From Erythrobacter sp. Alg231-14 (lineage in GTDB: Bacteria; Pseudomonadota; Alphaproteobacteria; Sphingomonadales; Sphingomonadaceae): a stretch of 64,000 bases of DNA. The notes beneath the pieces were generated by a model. The model was not told where the DNA came from, made no database searches, and saw only the letters and a list, made by a program, of their open reading frames with translations. The stretch spans positions 1,054,001-1,118,000 of the forward strand of contig NZ_LT702999.1 in NCBI RefSeq assembly GCF_900149685.1. The letters are read 5' to 3'. Of the stretch, positions 44,190 through 53,960 are shown piece by piece. The translations under genes were made by a program, and so were the position numbers. Position 1 is the stretch's first letter, and every line of letters begins with the position of its first letter.

Positions 44190-45827
44190 ATGGCATCGGC
44201 CGCATCAGACACACCGAAACCCGAAGGCATGACCGGGTTTCTGGGTTGGATTGAACGCAGCGGGAATAAATTGCCCGATCCGGTCTTCCTGTTTTTCTAT
44301 CTGATCATCGCGTTGATCGCCATTTCGGTCATCGCCGCGCTATCCGGTGTGTCTGCCCTTCACCCGACAAGTATTGATGAAGCAACCGGCGCGCCGTTGC
44401 AGATTGATGCCGTGAGCCTATTGGCCGCAGACAACATTCAACGTCTTTGGGTCGAAATGCCCAAGACGTTCACTCACTTCCACCCTCTCGGGTATGTCCT
44501 TGTCGTGATGTTGGGCGCTGGTGTGGCCGAACGGTCAGGCTTCTTTGCCGCCGGAATGGCAAGCGCGGTGAAAGGCGCACCGACCGCTTTATTGACGCCG
44601 GTTGTGGCTTTGGTCGCCATGCTCGGCAATCACGCGGCTGATGCGGGTTACGTTGTTTTGATCCCTCTCGCAGGCATATTGTTCGCGGCGGCTGGTCGGC
44701 ACCCTCTCGCGGGTATTGCTGCTGCTTTTGCCGGTGTTTCGGGCGGTTTCTCGGCGAATATTTCACCGGGACAATTGGATGCCTTATTGTTTGGCATTAC
44801 CGAAGAAGCGGTTGCGGCGAGCGCGCTTGACCCATCTTGGACTGCGAACCTAGCCGGCAACTGGTATTTCATAACGGCGATGACGGTCCTGTATTTGCCG
44901 ATCATTTGGTATGTGACGGACCGCGTGATTGAACCGCGGCTCGGCGCTTGGACCGGCGGTGCTTCGGCGGGGATGGATGCGGACAATCCCGATCCAACTG
45001 AGGGTGATGCTGCTTTGACATCAAAGGGCCTGCGCCATGCGGGATTGGCCGCTTTGTTTGTTGTTGGCCTTTGGGTGGCGATGGTGTTTGCACCGGGTAC
45101 ACCGTTGGTGAACGAAGCAGCGTGTGATGGCGCGGCGGCAGGCGATTGTTCGATCCACAGCCAGCTCCGCCCGCTTTATCAATCGCTGGTGGCGGCGTTC
45201 TTCCTGCTCTTCTTGTTTGCCGGTTGGGCCTATGGCCGCGCGACAGGATCAATCAAGGATCACCGTGATCTGGTCAATATGATGGCCGAATCTATGAAGG
45301 ACATGGGCTATTATCTCGTGCTCGCTTTTGCCGCAGCGCATTTCGTGGCCATGTTCAGCTGGTCAAACCTCGGTCTAATCTCGGCGGTGCATGGCGCCGC
45401 GGCAATTGAATCGACCGGATTGCCATTGCCTTTGGTCATTGGCCTAATGGTGTTGTTCGCTGCGTTGCTAAACCTGTTCGTAGGCTCTGCCAGCGCGAAA
45501 TGGGCGCTGCTCGCACCGATCCTCGTACCCATGCTCATGTTGCTCGGCATTAGCCCTGAGGGCGCAACGGCCGCCTATCGTGTCGGAGACAGCGCGACCA
45601 ACATCATCACCCCATTGATGGTGTATTTCCCGCTCATCTTGATCTTTGCACAACGTTGGCAACCCAATTTCGGACTGGGAAGTCTGACCGCAATCATGCT
45701 TCCATATTCTGTGTGGTTGTTGATTTCCGGCGTTGTGTTGATCGTGGCATGGTTTGCTCTTGGCATCCCTCTCGGTCCTGATGCTCCGGCGGAATATCTG
45801 CTGCCGGTCGCAGGCGCAGGCGGATAG
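44190..45827 (+). CDS. AbgT-family transporter
   Basis: 545 residues with about 12-13 membrane segments. GVAERSGFFAAGM, LGNHAADAGYVVLIPLAG, FAGVSGGFSANI and DSATNIITPLMVYFPLI are AbgT signatures. The family takes up p-aminobenzoyl-glutamate (AbgT) or exports p-aminobenzoate and sulfonamides (MtrF, YdaH); these cannot be told apart here. No AbgAB hydrolase genes are adjacent, which favours the export type or a single-gene unit. GGGAC lies before the ATG. The 230-bp gap upstream (43960-44189) contains no gene. Confidence 0.93.
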   Translation: MASAASDTPKPEGMTGFLGWIERSGNKLPDPVFLFFYLIIALIAISVIAALSGVSALHPTSIDEATGAPLQIDAVSLLAADNIQRLWVEMPKTFTHFHPLGYVLVVMLGAGVAERSGFFAAGMASAVKGAPTALLTPVVALVAMLGNHAADAGYVVLIPLAGILFAAAGRHPLAGIAAAFAGVSGGFSANISPGQLDALLFGITEEAVAASALDPSWTANLAGNWYFITAMTVLYLPIIWYVTDRVIEPRLGAWTGGASAGMDADNPDPTEGDAALTSKGLRHAGLAALFVVGLWVAMVFAPGTPLVNEAACDGAAAGDCSIHSQLRPLYQSLVAAFFLLFLFAGWAYGRATGSIKDHRDLVNMMAESMKDMGYYLVLAFAAAHFVAMFSWSNLGLISAVHGAAAIESTGLPLPLVIGLMVLFAALLNLFVGSASAKWALLAPILVPMLMLLGISPEGATAAYRVGDSATNIITPLMVYFPLILIFAQRWQPNFGLGSLTAIMLPYSVWLLISGVVLIVAWFALGIPLGPDAPAEYLLPVAGAGG

Positions 45828-45918
45828 ACTGGGTGGCGAGCGATACAGCTGCGGTAAACTGCGCGTGTTTTAATCGGGTGCCATGCAACCAATCGCGCTC
45901 TTCGATCGAACTCTTGGC

Positions 45919-46527
45919 ATGATGCATTTCCTTCGTGCCCCTACGCGATCTGTCACGCTCGCGATCTTTGCGCTGTTCGCGCTTACTATTCCGGTCGGAT
46001 TGGGCGCCCAATCGGACTCAGACGCGCTCAACTATCGGCTCGATGCCAGCAACAGCAACGTCACCGCGCGCGTGCCCTTCTTCGGCTTGTCGAGCAAAAC
46101 GGCGAGCTTTCCCCGCATGGAAGGCAATGTCACGATCGTGCCCGGTGCGCCGGAACGCGCGGTGATCGATGTCACCTTTGATGCCACCGCACTCGAAGCG
46201 CCAGATGAAACAACGCTTGAACGGCTTCGTGGTGAACGGTTCTTTTGGGTGGAGCGGTATCCGGACATCCGGTTCGTTGGGCGGTCGCTTGACCTTTCAT
46301 CGGCAACCCGTGGTACGGTAACGGGCGAATTGACGGCAAGGGGCGTAACTCGCACCGAGACGCTCGATGTGACCTTCACAACCGATCCGACCACCTCACG
46401 GGGCCAATCGGTCAATTTTGCCGGTCAAATGGAGATTGATCGCCGCGAATACGGTATGCGCAGTTACCAATTGATCGTTGGCAACAAGGTCAAAATCCGG
46501 CTGAATGCGCGGATGGTTCCGCGTTAA
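45919..46527 (+). CDS. YceI-family periplasmic protein
   Basis: About 202 residues from the ATG at 45919, which begins a signal peptide (TLAIFALFALTIPVGLGAQ); an ATG at 45883 is less likely. The YceI lipocalin-like barrel has LDASNSNVTARVPFFGLSSKTASF, FFWVERYPDIRFVGR, GELTARGVTRTETLDV and a C-terminal REYGMRSYQLIVGNKVKIR. Some members bind polyisoprenoids such as ubiquinone-8, others have stress roles. The ligand here is unknown. Confidence 0.9.
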   Translation: MMHFLRAPTRSVTLAIFALFALTIPVGLGAQSDSDALNYRLDASNSNVTARVPFFGLSSKTASFPRMEGNVTIVPGAPERAVIDVTFDATALEAPDETTLERLRGERFFWVERYPDIRFVGRSLDLSSATRGTVTGELTARGVTRTETLDVTFTTDPTTSRGQSVNFAGQMEIDRREYGMRSYQLIVGNKVKIRLNARMVPR

Positions 46528-46530
46528 AAA

Positions 46531-46947
46531 TCAGGCGCCTTCGTCGTTCGGGTCATAATCCAGATCGCGCGACACTTTAGGATCACGCAACAACTCTTCG
46601 ATCCGGTCCGCTTCGGCAAAACTCTCATCCTTGCGAAACTTGAGTTTTGGCGCGAATTTCAATCCCAACCGTTTGGCGACCTCGCGTTGCAAGAACGCCG
46701 TGTTTTGCCGCAAAGCATTGACGACCGCGTCTTCTTCCGCGTCCAGCAACGGTTTCACATAGGCGGTCGCATTCCGCAGATCGGGGGTCAGACGCACTTC
46801 CGTAACGGCGATATTCGATGCGCTAACCACGTCATCATGCACTTCTTGCCGTGCCAACAATTCAGACAGGATATGGCGAACCCGCTCCCCCACTTTAAGG
46901 ACGCGGACGGATTGCTGTTCTGCGGTGTGATCCTGACGCTTAGCCAT
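46531..46947 (-). CDS. rbfA: Ribosome-binding factor A
   Basis: 138 residues. SVRVLKVGERVRHILSELLARQEVHD, then VSASNIAVTEVRLTPDLRNATAYVKPLLD and LKFAPKLKFRKDESFAEADRIEELL are the RbfA KH-like core. The factor helps mature the 16S rRNA 5' end and is needed at low temperature. It follows the DUF1697 gene by three bases, so it remains in the rimP-nusA-infB operon, though three unrelated genes now separate it from infB. Confidence 0.97.
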   Translation of the reverse strand: MAKRQDHTAEQQSVRVLKVGERVRHILSELLARQEVHDDVVSASNIAVTEVRLTPDLRNATAYVKPLLDAEEDAVVNALRQNTAFLQREVAKRLGLKFAPKLKFRKDESFAEADRIEELLRDPKVSRDLDYDPNDEGA

Positions 46948-46950
46948 GGT

Positions 46951-47496
46951 CTATTCCATCTTCGACAATATGTTTTTGAGGCTGTTCATATTACGTGCGG
47001 TCCCGGTGCATCCCAATGCACGGCGCAAGAATTTGTTCGATAGGTCCGAAACACCCACGCCGTGGACGTAGTCGAGATACAATACGCGATCCCCAATAGC
47101 GAGCCGCTCACTACCCTTAGTCGCATGTTGTTGGATTAGTGCATCGACCCGAGTTTGTTCGGGTTGTTGGCTGAGAAAAATGGAATGAACCATCTTATCC
47201 GAGCCGTGCTGAGGCCCGGTCCCATGGAATGGATTTTCTTCAATGGCCGCGCGCACTTCATCGCGGCTGCGCAGCATGACACAGCTGTCAAAGCCGAATT
47301 GCTGCTTCAAAACGCTTTCCATTTGCACTTCGATGGTCGTTGAATCGCGGTCGTCGTCTAGGATCACATTGCCGCTGGCCGCGACGGTGGTGACGTCACC
47401 AAAGCCAGCGTCTGCAAAGGCGGCTTTTAGATCGACCATTTTCACCCGATTGCCGCCGATGTTGATGCTGCCGAGCAGCGCCAAATAACGCGACAT
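46951..47496 (-). CDS. DUF1697 family protein
   Basis: 181 residues from the ATG at 47496, which overlaps the thioesterase stop by one base (TGATG); a GTG at 47499 is an alternative. RYLALLGSINIGGNRVKMVDLKAAFADAGFGDVTTVAASGNVILD is the DUF1697 signature. The fold is ferredoxin-like and the function is not known. It is translationally coupled to the genes on both sides. Confidence 0.88.
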   Translation of the reverse strand: MSRYLALLGSINIGGNRVKMVDLKAAFADAGFGDVTTVAASGNVILDDDRDSTTIEVQMESVLKQQFGFDSCVMLRSRDEVRAAIEENPFHGTGPQHGSDKMVHSIFLSQQPEQTRVDALIQQHATKGSERLAIGDRVLYLDYVHGVGVSDLSNKFLRRALGCTGTARNMNSLKNILSKME

Positions 47497-47933
47497 CACA
47501 CCATACCGGTGTCGGTCGCCGATGGGCGCGGTGTTGGCAAAGCGGTGGAACTGGCCCGCGCCATCAATTTACCTTCTTCAGAATACAATTCGCCTTCGAG
47601 GAAAATGACTTTGCGACCGGATTTCACCACACGCCCTTTTCCGATCAGCGGCCCTTCTGGGATCAAACGAATAAGGCTCATCGAAATTTCCAGGTTAAGC
47701 GGCGCCATTTCCCCGTCGGTCGCCGCAACATAAGCATAGCCCATGACATCATCGAGATATCCGGCAACCAAGCCGCCCTGCACGCCTCCGCGCCAAGTGG
47801 TCATCTCACGCTTTACCGTGAAACGCATCGTTGCTGTCTGAGTCGTCTCATCAAACTCGGCGAATTCTGAACCGAGCAATGACGTGTGCGGTGAGCTGTT
47901 CGCGTCATCAGGATGGTGGGGATGGTTTCTCAC
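47496..47933 (-). CDS. PaaI-family thioesterase (hotdog fold)
   Basis: 145 residues from a GTG start. GGVQGGLVAGYLDDVMGYAYVAATDGEMAPLNLEISMSLIRLIPEGPLIGKGRVVKSGRKVIFLEGELYSEEGKLMARASST is the PaaI/4HBT hotdog core, with the acidic residue of AGYLDD in the active-site position. It would hydrolyse an acyl-CoA of unknown type. The GTGA overlap couples it to the small membrane protein upstream. Confidence 0.88.
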   Translation of the reverse strand: MRNHPHHPDDANSSPHTSLLGSEFAEFDETTQTATMRFTVKREMTTWRGGVQGGLVAGYLDDVMGYAYVAATDGEMAPLNLEISMSLIRLIPEGPLIGKGRVVKSGRKVIFLEGELYSEEGKLMARASSTALPTPRPSATDTGMV

Positions 47934-48088
47934 TCGCCATCCGCAAGCTTTGCAAGCGAAGCCGATATCTGCGCCATAATCGCGGTTTGCTTGCGCTGTT
48001 CCTTAACATGCGAAAGGACGCCCCAAATGCCAAACGCAATAAGGATAAGCTGGATCGCGGCCGCGATCATGATCATAGGGTCGACCAT
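47930..48088 (-). CDS. 52-residue single-pass membrane protein in the infB operon
   Basis: The ATG at 48088 overlaps the infB stop (TGATG) and the TGA at 47932-47930 overlaps the thioesterase GTG, so the frame is locked between two real genes. It begins [20 protein letters not shown], a hydrophobic N-terminal helix, then a short positive region (HVKEQRKQ) and an amphipathic C-terminus (AQISASLAKLADGE). No known family was recognised. It could help a membrane link of translation genes, but this is only a guess. Confidence 0.8.
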   Translation of the reverse strand: MVDPMIMIAAAIQLILIAFGIWGVLSHVKEQRKQTAIMAQISASLAKLADGE

Positions 48089-50646
48089 CAATACTCCAAT
48101 GTCCGCTCTCGCTCTTCAACTTCGAAGACTTCCAGCTGGTCGCCCGGCTTGATGTCGTTCGTGTCTTCGAGCACCACGCCGCATTCGAGGCCGGAGCGGA
48201 CTTCGTCCACGTCGTCCTTAAACCGACGCAGCGAAGCGATTGTCGTCGCCGATACGATGACATCTTCGCGGGTAAGACGCGCGAAAAGCCCTTTGCGGAT
48301 AACGCCGTCCACCACGAGAAGACCAGCGGCCTTGTCGCGTTTGCCCGATTTGAAGACTTCTTTGACTTCGGCGCGGCCAACAACGGTTTCGATCCGTTCT
48401 GGGCCAAGCTCACCGGCCATTTCCTTCGCGACTTCTTCGGTCAGATGATAGATCACATCGTAATACATCATCCGAACACCATCGCGCTTAACCAAGTCGC
48501 GCGCCTTTGCATTCGGGCGGACATTAAAGCCAATGATTGGTGCGTTCGAAGCCGCTGCCAAAGTCACATCGCTTTCAGTGATCGCACCAACGCCAGCGTG
48601 AAGCACGCGGACCTTGATATCGTCGGTTGAGATGTTGTGGAGCGCAGTGACGATCGCTTGAACCGATCCTTGCACGTCCGCTTTGACCAAAACTGGCCAT
48701 TCGATGACATTTGATGCCATATTGTTGAACATCGTATCGAAACTGGTCGGGGCCAGAGCGGTGCGCTGTTCGGTCGCTTTCTCTTGACGATAAGCGGCAA
48801 CTTCACGGGCGCGCTGCTCATCTTCAACGACAGTTAGTTGATCACCAGCTGCCGGCACGCCGCCAAGGCCAAGGACCTCAACCGGCATAGATGGGCCCGC
48901 TTCTTTGATCTGTTTACCGGCATCGTTGACGATAGCGCGGACGCGACCGCTCTTCGTACCAACCACAAAGGTGTCGCCACGTTTAAGCGTGCCACGTGTG
49001 ACCAAAACGGTCGCGACTGGGCCGCGCCCTTTGTCCAATTGTGCTTCGATTACGGTAGCGTCTGCATCCCGATCTGGGCGCGCCTTCAACTCGAGCAATT
49101 CAGCTTGAAGTGTGATCGCCTCGATCAACTCATCAAGTCCAGTACCCTTGGTTGCGGACACTTCGACATCCTGCACTTCGCCTGACATCGCTTCGACGAT
49201 GACTTCGTGTTCCAGCAATCTGCTGCGGATGTTGTCCGGATTGGCCTCTGGTTTATCCATCTTATTGATCGCAACGATCATCGGAACGCCAGCGGCTTTC
49301 GTGTGATTAATCGCCTCAATCGTTTGTGGCATGATGCCGTCATCGGCGGCCACCACAAGAACGACGATATCCGTAACATTGGCGCCACGTTGACGCATTT
49401 CGGAAAAGGCCGCGTGGCCCGGCGTGTCGAGGAACGTGATCTTTTGCTTGTTCTTCGCCGTGATCTGATAGCTGCCGATATGCTGCGTGATGCCGCCGGC
49501 TTCGCCTTTGGTTACATTCGCACCGCGCAGAGCATCCAACAGCGACGTCTTACCGTGATCGACGTGGCCCATTATCGTTACGACCGGTGGGCGCTCTTTC
49601 AATGTTTCTGCCGGATCAACATCCTCTTCGGTTTGGATGTCAACGTCGGCCTCGGAAACCTTCTCAATATTGTGGCCAAACTGTTCAACCAGCAATTCAG
49701 CGGTGTCTTGGTCAATCGTTTGATTGACGGTGACCATCATATCAAGGTTGAACAGTTCTTTGACGAGATCAGCGCCCTTCTCGCCCATCCGTTTGGCGAG
49801 TTCACCCACGGTGATCGCTTCGGGGACGATAACGTCGCGCACTTGTTTTTCACGCGGCTTGGATGATCCGCCACCTTGCATACGACGCTCTTTTTCACGC
49901 GCGCGTTTAAGCGCGGCGAGACTGCGTGCGCGGCGGCCTTCGTCTTCGTTGAGAGCTTTTGTAACGGTCAGCTTGCCAGAGCGGCGTTTGTCTTTGCCGC
50001 CGTCTTGCGATTGTCCGCCCTTGTCTTCCTTTTTCTTTTTCTTCTCTGGCCGCTTCGGCTCTGGACGCGCCACTGGTGTAAACTTACGTGCCGCTGGCGT
50101 GGGTGTGCCCTTCGCCGCTGGTTCTTCCTCAACCGCGGGTTCTTGCGCCGCAACCTCTGCTTCGGCTTCTGCTTTGGCTGCCGCTTCGGCTTCCTCTGCT
50201 GCGCGTTTAGTGGCCTCTTCTTCCGCTTTGCGGTTTTCTTCCGCGCGTTGCTTTTCGTTTATCGCAGCCTGTTTGGCTTTCTCATCGTCACGCTTGCGCG
50301 CTTCTTCCGCCATTTTCAGGCGCGCTTCTTCAGCTTCGCGTTGTAAGCGAGCGACGCGTTCTTGGGGTGTTTCACCAGCCGGCGCTTTGGCCGCTGGTTT
50401 CGGCTCAGGCTTTTTCGCGACCGGTGCCGGTTCCGGCGCGGGTTCCGGCGCTGGCGCAGGGGTTGGTTCCGGCGCGGCTTCTGGCGCCGGTGTTTCGCCC
50501 GGTTTCAAGAGCTTACGGCGGCGCTTCACCTCAACCGCAACCTTATTGGTGCGGCCGTGGCTAAAGGTCTGCTTGACCTCGCCCGCATCAACCGGTCGCT
50601 TAAGGCCCAACGGTTTACGGGTGCGTTTTTCTGGTTCGTCGCTCAT
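48088..50646 (-). CDS. infB: Translation initiation factor IF-2
   Basis: 852 residues. A long charged, Ala/Lys/Glu/Pro-rich N-terminal part (about 1-260) precedes the IF-2 N domain. The G domain has [15 protein letters not shown] (G1), [10 protein letters not shown] (G3) and NKMDKPEA (G4), followed by domains II, III and C with [30 protein letters not shown]. It places initiator tRNA on the 30S subunit. Only one start was considered (50646). The gene lies in the usual place after the YlxR-type gene. Confidence 0.98.
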   Translation of the reverse strand: MSDEPEKRTRKPLGLKRPVDAGEVKQTFSHGRTNKVAVEVKRRRKLLKPGETPAPEAAPEPTPAPAPEPAPEPAPVAKKPEPKPAAKAPAGETPQERVARLQREAEEARLKMAEEARKRDDEKAKQAAINEKQRAEENRKAEEEATKRAAEEAEAAAKAEAEAEVAAQEPAVEEEPAAKGTPTPAARKFTPVARPEPKRPEKKKKKEDKGGQSQDGGKDKRRSGKLTVTKALNEDEGRRARSLAALKRAREKERRMQGGGSSKPREKQVRDVIVPEAITVGELAKRMGEKGADLVKELFNLDMMVTVNQTIDQDTAELLVEQFGHNIEKVSEADVDIQTEEDVDPAETLKERPPVVTIMGHVDHGKTSLLDALRGANVTKGEAGGITQHIGSYQITAKNKQKITFLDTPGHAAFSEMRQRGANVTDIVVLVVAADDGIMPQTIEAINHTKAAGVPMIVAINKMDKPEANPDNIRSRLLEHEVIVEAMSGEVQDVEVSATKGTGLDELIEAITLQAELLELKARPDRDADATVIEAQLDKGRGPVATVLVTRGTLKRGDTFVVGTKSGRVRAIVNDAGKQIKEAGPSMPVEVLGLGGVPAAGDQLTVVEDEQRAREVAAYRQEKATEQRTALAPTSFDTMFNNMASNVIEWPVLVKADVQGSVQAIVTALHNISTDDIKVRVLHAGVGAITESDVTLAAASNAPIIGFNVRPNAKARDLVKRDGVRMMYYDVIYHLTEEVAKEMAGELGPERIETVVGRAEVKEVFKSGKRDKAAGLLVVDGVIRKGLFARLTREDVIVSATTIASLRRFKDDVDEVRSGLECGVVLEDTNDIKPGDQLEVFEVEERERTLEY

Positions 50647-50740
50647 TCTAGCTCGTTAGTCCTTCAAAATTCTTCGGTGGCCGCCTTGGCCAAAAGCACG
50701 AGACATCATCCCCGCGCGCATATTCGTTCGATTAGGGTCG

Positions 50741-51490
50741 CTATCCGGGAGGATCGTTCCCAACAACAAAACCCGCCATCCCTTTGTATCGCGAGAGGCG
50801 CCCTATCGCCTGACCCACGCGGTCTGACGCGCGGGTGGTGTTTTTCGCCCCATCATTCTGAGACGAAACGCCCAAATGGACGACATTTTCACGGCCCAAT
50901 GCCACAGACAGAGCACCCCGGTCCAGTGGCAAGACGCTCCCACGCATTCCTGACCCTTCGGCATCGCTGCCTACACGCCATGCTTGGTCCAATTTTTTGC
51001 GACCATCTTCACTGCTGTCGCTGGCATGCAACAACAATGAAATCCGTCCGGTGCGGGCTTGTTCTTCGATCCGGCTCGATCCGAGAACAATGTTGCCCCC
51101 GCGCATTTCCAAACCCAATCGATCAAGTAAGGTCCGCGTCAACGCCGCCTCTACCGCTTGCGGCAAATCGTCGCTGTAGGAAAGGGTTTCCCCTTCAGGC
51201 CCACCTTTAAAGGCGCGCATCAACGCTCTCTTCAAAAGCCCATCTGACACGGCGGATTCCAACGCCGCACGGTCGGGTGCAATCCATGCGCCCCGTCCCG
51301 GTGCCTTTGCATTGGGATCCGGCAGGACTTCGCCGCTTGGCGATACCGCAAGTCGGATAAGTTCTGCGCGCGGATGGACCTCGCCAGAAAGAACACAGCG
51401 CCGCTCGCTCCCAATTTCCTGTGCGGAAGATTGGGAAGCAGGCGCTTCAGCGATGTCGGACGTCAGGCTCTCATTGGGTGGAGTCCGCAT
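50741..51490 (-). CDS. YlxR-type (DUF448) RNA-binding protein with L7Ae-like C-terminus
   Basis: 249 residues from the ATG at 51490, which overlaps the nusA stop by about 20 bases; a start at 51550 would give an unlikely basic leader. DUF448 is seen as ERRCVLSGEVHPRAELIRLAVSPSGEVLPDPNAKAPGRGAWIAPD. The C-terminal half (GNIVLGSSRIEEQARTGRISLLLHASDSSEDGRKKLDQ) resembles an L7Ae/L30e domain. Members sit between nusA and infB throughout alphaproteobacteria and probably bind RNA. In Firmicutes YlxR affects RNase P; whether this applies here is open. Confidence 0.93.
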   Translation of the reverse strand: MRTPPNESLTSDIAEAPASQSSAQEIGSERRCVLSGEVHPRAELIRLAVSPSGEVLPDPNAKAPGRGAWIAPDRAALESAVSDGLLKRALMRAFKGGPEGETLSYSDDLPQAVEAALTRTLLDRLGLEMRGGNIVLGSSRIEEQARTGRISLLLHASDSSEDGRKKLDQAWRVGSDAEGSGMRGSVLPLDRGALSVALGRENVVHLGVSSQNDGAKNTTRASDRVGQAIGRLSRYKGMAGFVVGNDPPG

Positions 51491-53117
51491 CAGCGGCCTC
51501 CTGCGTTTCAGGAGCCGCAGCCGGCTCTTCATCTTCAAACCAATGCGCACGCGCAGCCATGATGATTTCGTTGCCTTGCTCTTCGCTTAGCCCGTATTCA
51601 CCCAGCACACCGCCTTTGTCTTGCTCGCGTTGAGGGCGGCGCAATGGCGGCCCGTCCGCGTTGTTGCGACGGCGCGGTGCTTCGCGTTTCTTCGCGATCA
51701 ATTCATCGGTCGCGAGATCCGCAAGATCATCAAGCGTTTTGATTCCAGCTTTACCCAAAACAACCAACATCGCTTCTGAAAGATGCGGCATCGTTGCCAG
51801 GTCGTCTTCTACGCCCAATTCGCGGCGCGCGGCACGGTGGGTTTCTTCCTGCCGGTCCAACGCTTCCTTGGCGCGATTTTGAAGCTCTTCGCCCAGCTCT
51901 TCATCGAAACCTTCGATTGCGGCCAATTCGGAATTGTCGACATAAGCGACTTCTTCCAACATCGCGAAGCCTTCAGCGACGAGAAGCTGCGACAGCGTTT
52001 CGTCCACATCCAGTTCTTCTTCGAACATCTTGGACCGCTCTGCGAATTCCTTGGAGCGTTTTTCCGAAGCTTCTTCTTCGGTCATGATGTCAATCTGGTG
52101 CCCGGTCAATTGGCTGGCCAGACGCACGTTTTGACCACGGCGACCAATCGCAAGAGACAATTGATCATCGGGCACGACCACTTCGATGCGGCCTTCTTCT
52201 TCGTCAAGAACAACGCGAGCAACCGTTGCAGGTTGCAGAGCGTTCACAACGAAGGTTGCGATGTCATCGGACCATGGGATGATGTCGATCTTTTCGCCCT
52301 GCAACTCCTGCACGACGGCTTGAACCCGGCTACCCTTCATACCAACACAGGCACCGACCGGATCGATCGAACTGTCATGGCTGATAACGCCGATTTTGGC
52401 GCGGCTGCCTGGATCGCGCGCAGCGGCTTTGATCTCAATGATACCGTCGTAAATCTCTGGCACTTCTTGCGCGAACAATTTGCGCATGAAATCAGGCGCA
52501 CCGCGCGAAAGGAAAATTTGCGGACCACGATTGTTCCGCTCAACTTTCGTGATGAGCGCACGAACACGCTCGTTCGTGCGCGCCGCTTCGCGAGGGATTT
52601 GTTGATCGCGACGGATAACACCTTCGGCGCGACCTAGGTTCACGATCACATGCCCGAATTCGACAGATTTGATCACACCGGTGATGACTTCGCCTGCGCG
52701 GTCTTTGAATTCGTCAAACTGACGCTCACGCTCTGCATCGCGGACCTTTTGAAAGATCACTTGCTTTGCCGATTGCGCATCGATGCGGCCAAGATCAACC
52801 GGAGGCAGCGGGTCAACGATGAAATCGCCAACGCTTGCGCCGTCCTGAAGTTTTTGAGCGGCTTTCAAATCGACCTGCTTGAAGTAATCTTCGACCTCTT
52901 CAACAACTTCAACAACGCGCCACAGCGTCAAATCGCCGGTCACCGAGTCGAGCTTTGCACGGATATCGTTTTCCGCACCGTACCGGTTACGAGCCGATTT
53001 CTGAATCGCTTCTTCCATCGCTTCGATGACGATGGATTCGTCGATCATCTTTTCCGATGCAACGGACTTCGCAATCGCGAGCAGTTCTGCCTTGTTGGCG
53101 GAAATGGCACTGGCCAT
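51471..53117 (-). CDS. nusA: Transcription termination/antitermination factor NusA
   Basis: 548 residues: NusA N domain, S1 (VITGVIKSVEFGHVIVNLGRAEGVIRRDQ), KH1 (SHDSSIDPVGACVGMKGSRVQAVVQEL) and KH2 (LSLAIGRRGQNVRLASQLTGHQIDI), then an acidic extension and a C-terminal helix-hairpin-helix repeat (HLSEAMLVVLGKAGIKTLDDLADLATDEL). It binds RNA polymerase and nascent RNA and tunes pausing. Its start overlaps the rimP stop by one base (TGATG). Confidence 0.98.
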   Translation of the reverse strand: MASAISANKAELLAIAKSVASEKMIDESIVIEAMEEAIQKSARNRYGAENDIRAKLDSVTGDLTLWRVVEVVEEVEDYFKQVDLKAAQKLQDGASVGDFIVDPLPPVDLGRIDAQSAKQVIFQKVRDAERERQFDEFKDRAGEVITGVIKSVEFGHVIVNLGRAEGVIRRDQQIPREAARTNERVRALITKVERNNRGPQIFLSRGAPDFMRKLFAQEVPEIYDGIIEIKAAARDPGSRAKIGVISHDSSIDPVGACVGMKGSRVQAVVQELQGEKIDIIPWSDDIATFVVNALQPATVARVVLDEEEGRIEVVVPDDQLSLAIGRRGQNVRLASQLTGHQIDIMTEEEASEKRSKEFAERSKMFEEELDVDETLSQLLVAEGFAMLEEVAYVDNSELAAIEGFDEELGEELQNRAKEALDRQEETHRAARRELGVEDDLATMPHLSEAMLVVLGKAGIKTLDDLADLATDELIAKKREAPRRRNNADGPPLRRPQREQDKGGVLGEYGLSEEQGNEIIMAARAHWFEDEEPAAAPETQEAADADSTQ

Positions 53118-53707
53118 CAGTTGTCTGCCTTTTCTTCTAAATCAGAGGATTCTGTGTCTTCGGATACTTCATCAACACCATCGGTGTCGATCGGTTTGGT
53201 TGCAGCAATCAACGCGTCCGTCAGAACGAGTTTTGCCGCGTGAATTTGGTCGACTGGCAACGAAGCCGGTCCGGTTTTTGCATCATCTATGGAGATGACG
53301 CCGTCAGTGATGCCGATCAAATCGCCTTTATAAACGCGCTTTGTATCGCCATCGCCGAAGCCTTTATCCATCACAATGCGCGCGACATGTCCGGCCCAAT
53401 CGGCAAAGTCCTTATCGCGGGTCAATGGCCGATCGATGCCCGGCGATGACACTTCGAGGTGGTACGCCCCTTCAATCAGCATCTCGCCCGCTTCTTCACG
53501 TGCATCCATCATCGCAGACACAGCGCGCGAAAGTTCCGCACATTGTTCAATCACAAGTTGTCCGGTGGCCGGATCTTCCGCCATGATTTGGAGCGCTTCG
53601 CCGCCGTCCCCAGCCTCCGATGGCATCATCTTTACGCGCACCAAGTCAAACCCGAGAGCGGTAGCCTCTGGTTCGATCAGGTCGGTCAAGCGTGCGATAT
53701 CGGTCAT
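53117..53707 (-). CDS. rimP: Ribosome maturation factor RimP
   Basis: 196 residues. LIEPEATALGFDLVRVKM, then LEVSSPGIDRPLTRDKDFADWAGHVARI, is the RimP signature. An Asp/Glu-rich C-terminal tail (ESSDLEEKADN) is also present. It helps assemble the 30S subunit. It is the first gene of the minus-strand operon running to rbfA; the 250-bp gap upstream (53708-53960) holds its promoter region and no gene I can identify. Confidence 0.96.
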   Translation of the reverse strand: MTDIARLTDLIEPEATALGFDLVRVKMMPSEAGDGGEALQIMAEDPATGQLVIEQCAELSRAVSAMMDAREEAGEMLIEGAYHLEVSSPGIDRPLTRDKDFADWAGHVARIVMDKGFGDGDTKRVYKGDLIGITDGVISIDDAKTGPASLPVDQIHAAKLVLTDALIAATKPIDTDGVDEVSEDTESSDLEEKADN

Positions 53708-53960
53708 GCGGCCTTTGGGTCTACTGCGTCATTGTGACAAAACTAAATGCGGCATCGCCGAATTGTGCCGGCCCCGTCTGGCGCCAGCCCTACAAAGTTT
53801 CGACAATGTTGGGATGGATGAGCAACTAGGCGCGCATCATCGATTTGGCAAGGGCCCAACACAGGATAATCGCGCCCTGCATTCATGCAGCCTACCTTAT
53901 AGCGGCGTGAACGTTTGTAACTCCGTGGGTAGGAATGCGCTTCACCCTCTGGATCATGGC

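Noticed and set aside
49724..51210. Long plus-strand ORFs opposite infB (up to 311 codons)
   Set aside because: They mirror the Ala/Lys/Glu-rich N-terminal region of IF-2 and encode low-complexity Ser/Arg/Ala or Phe/Arg-rich products.
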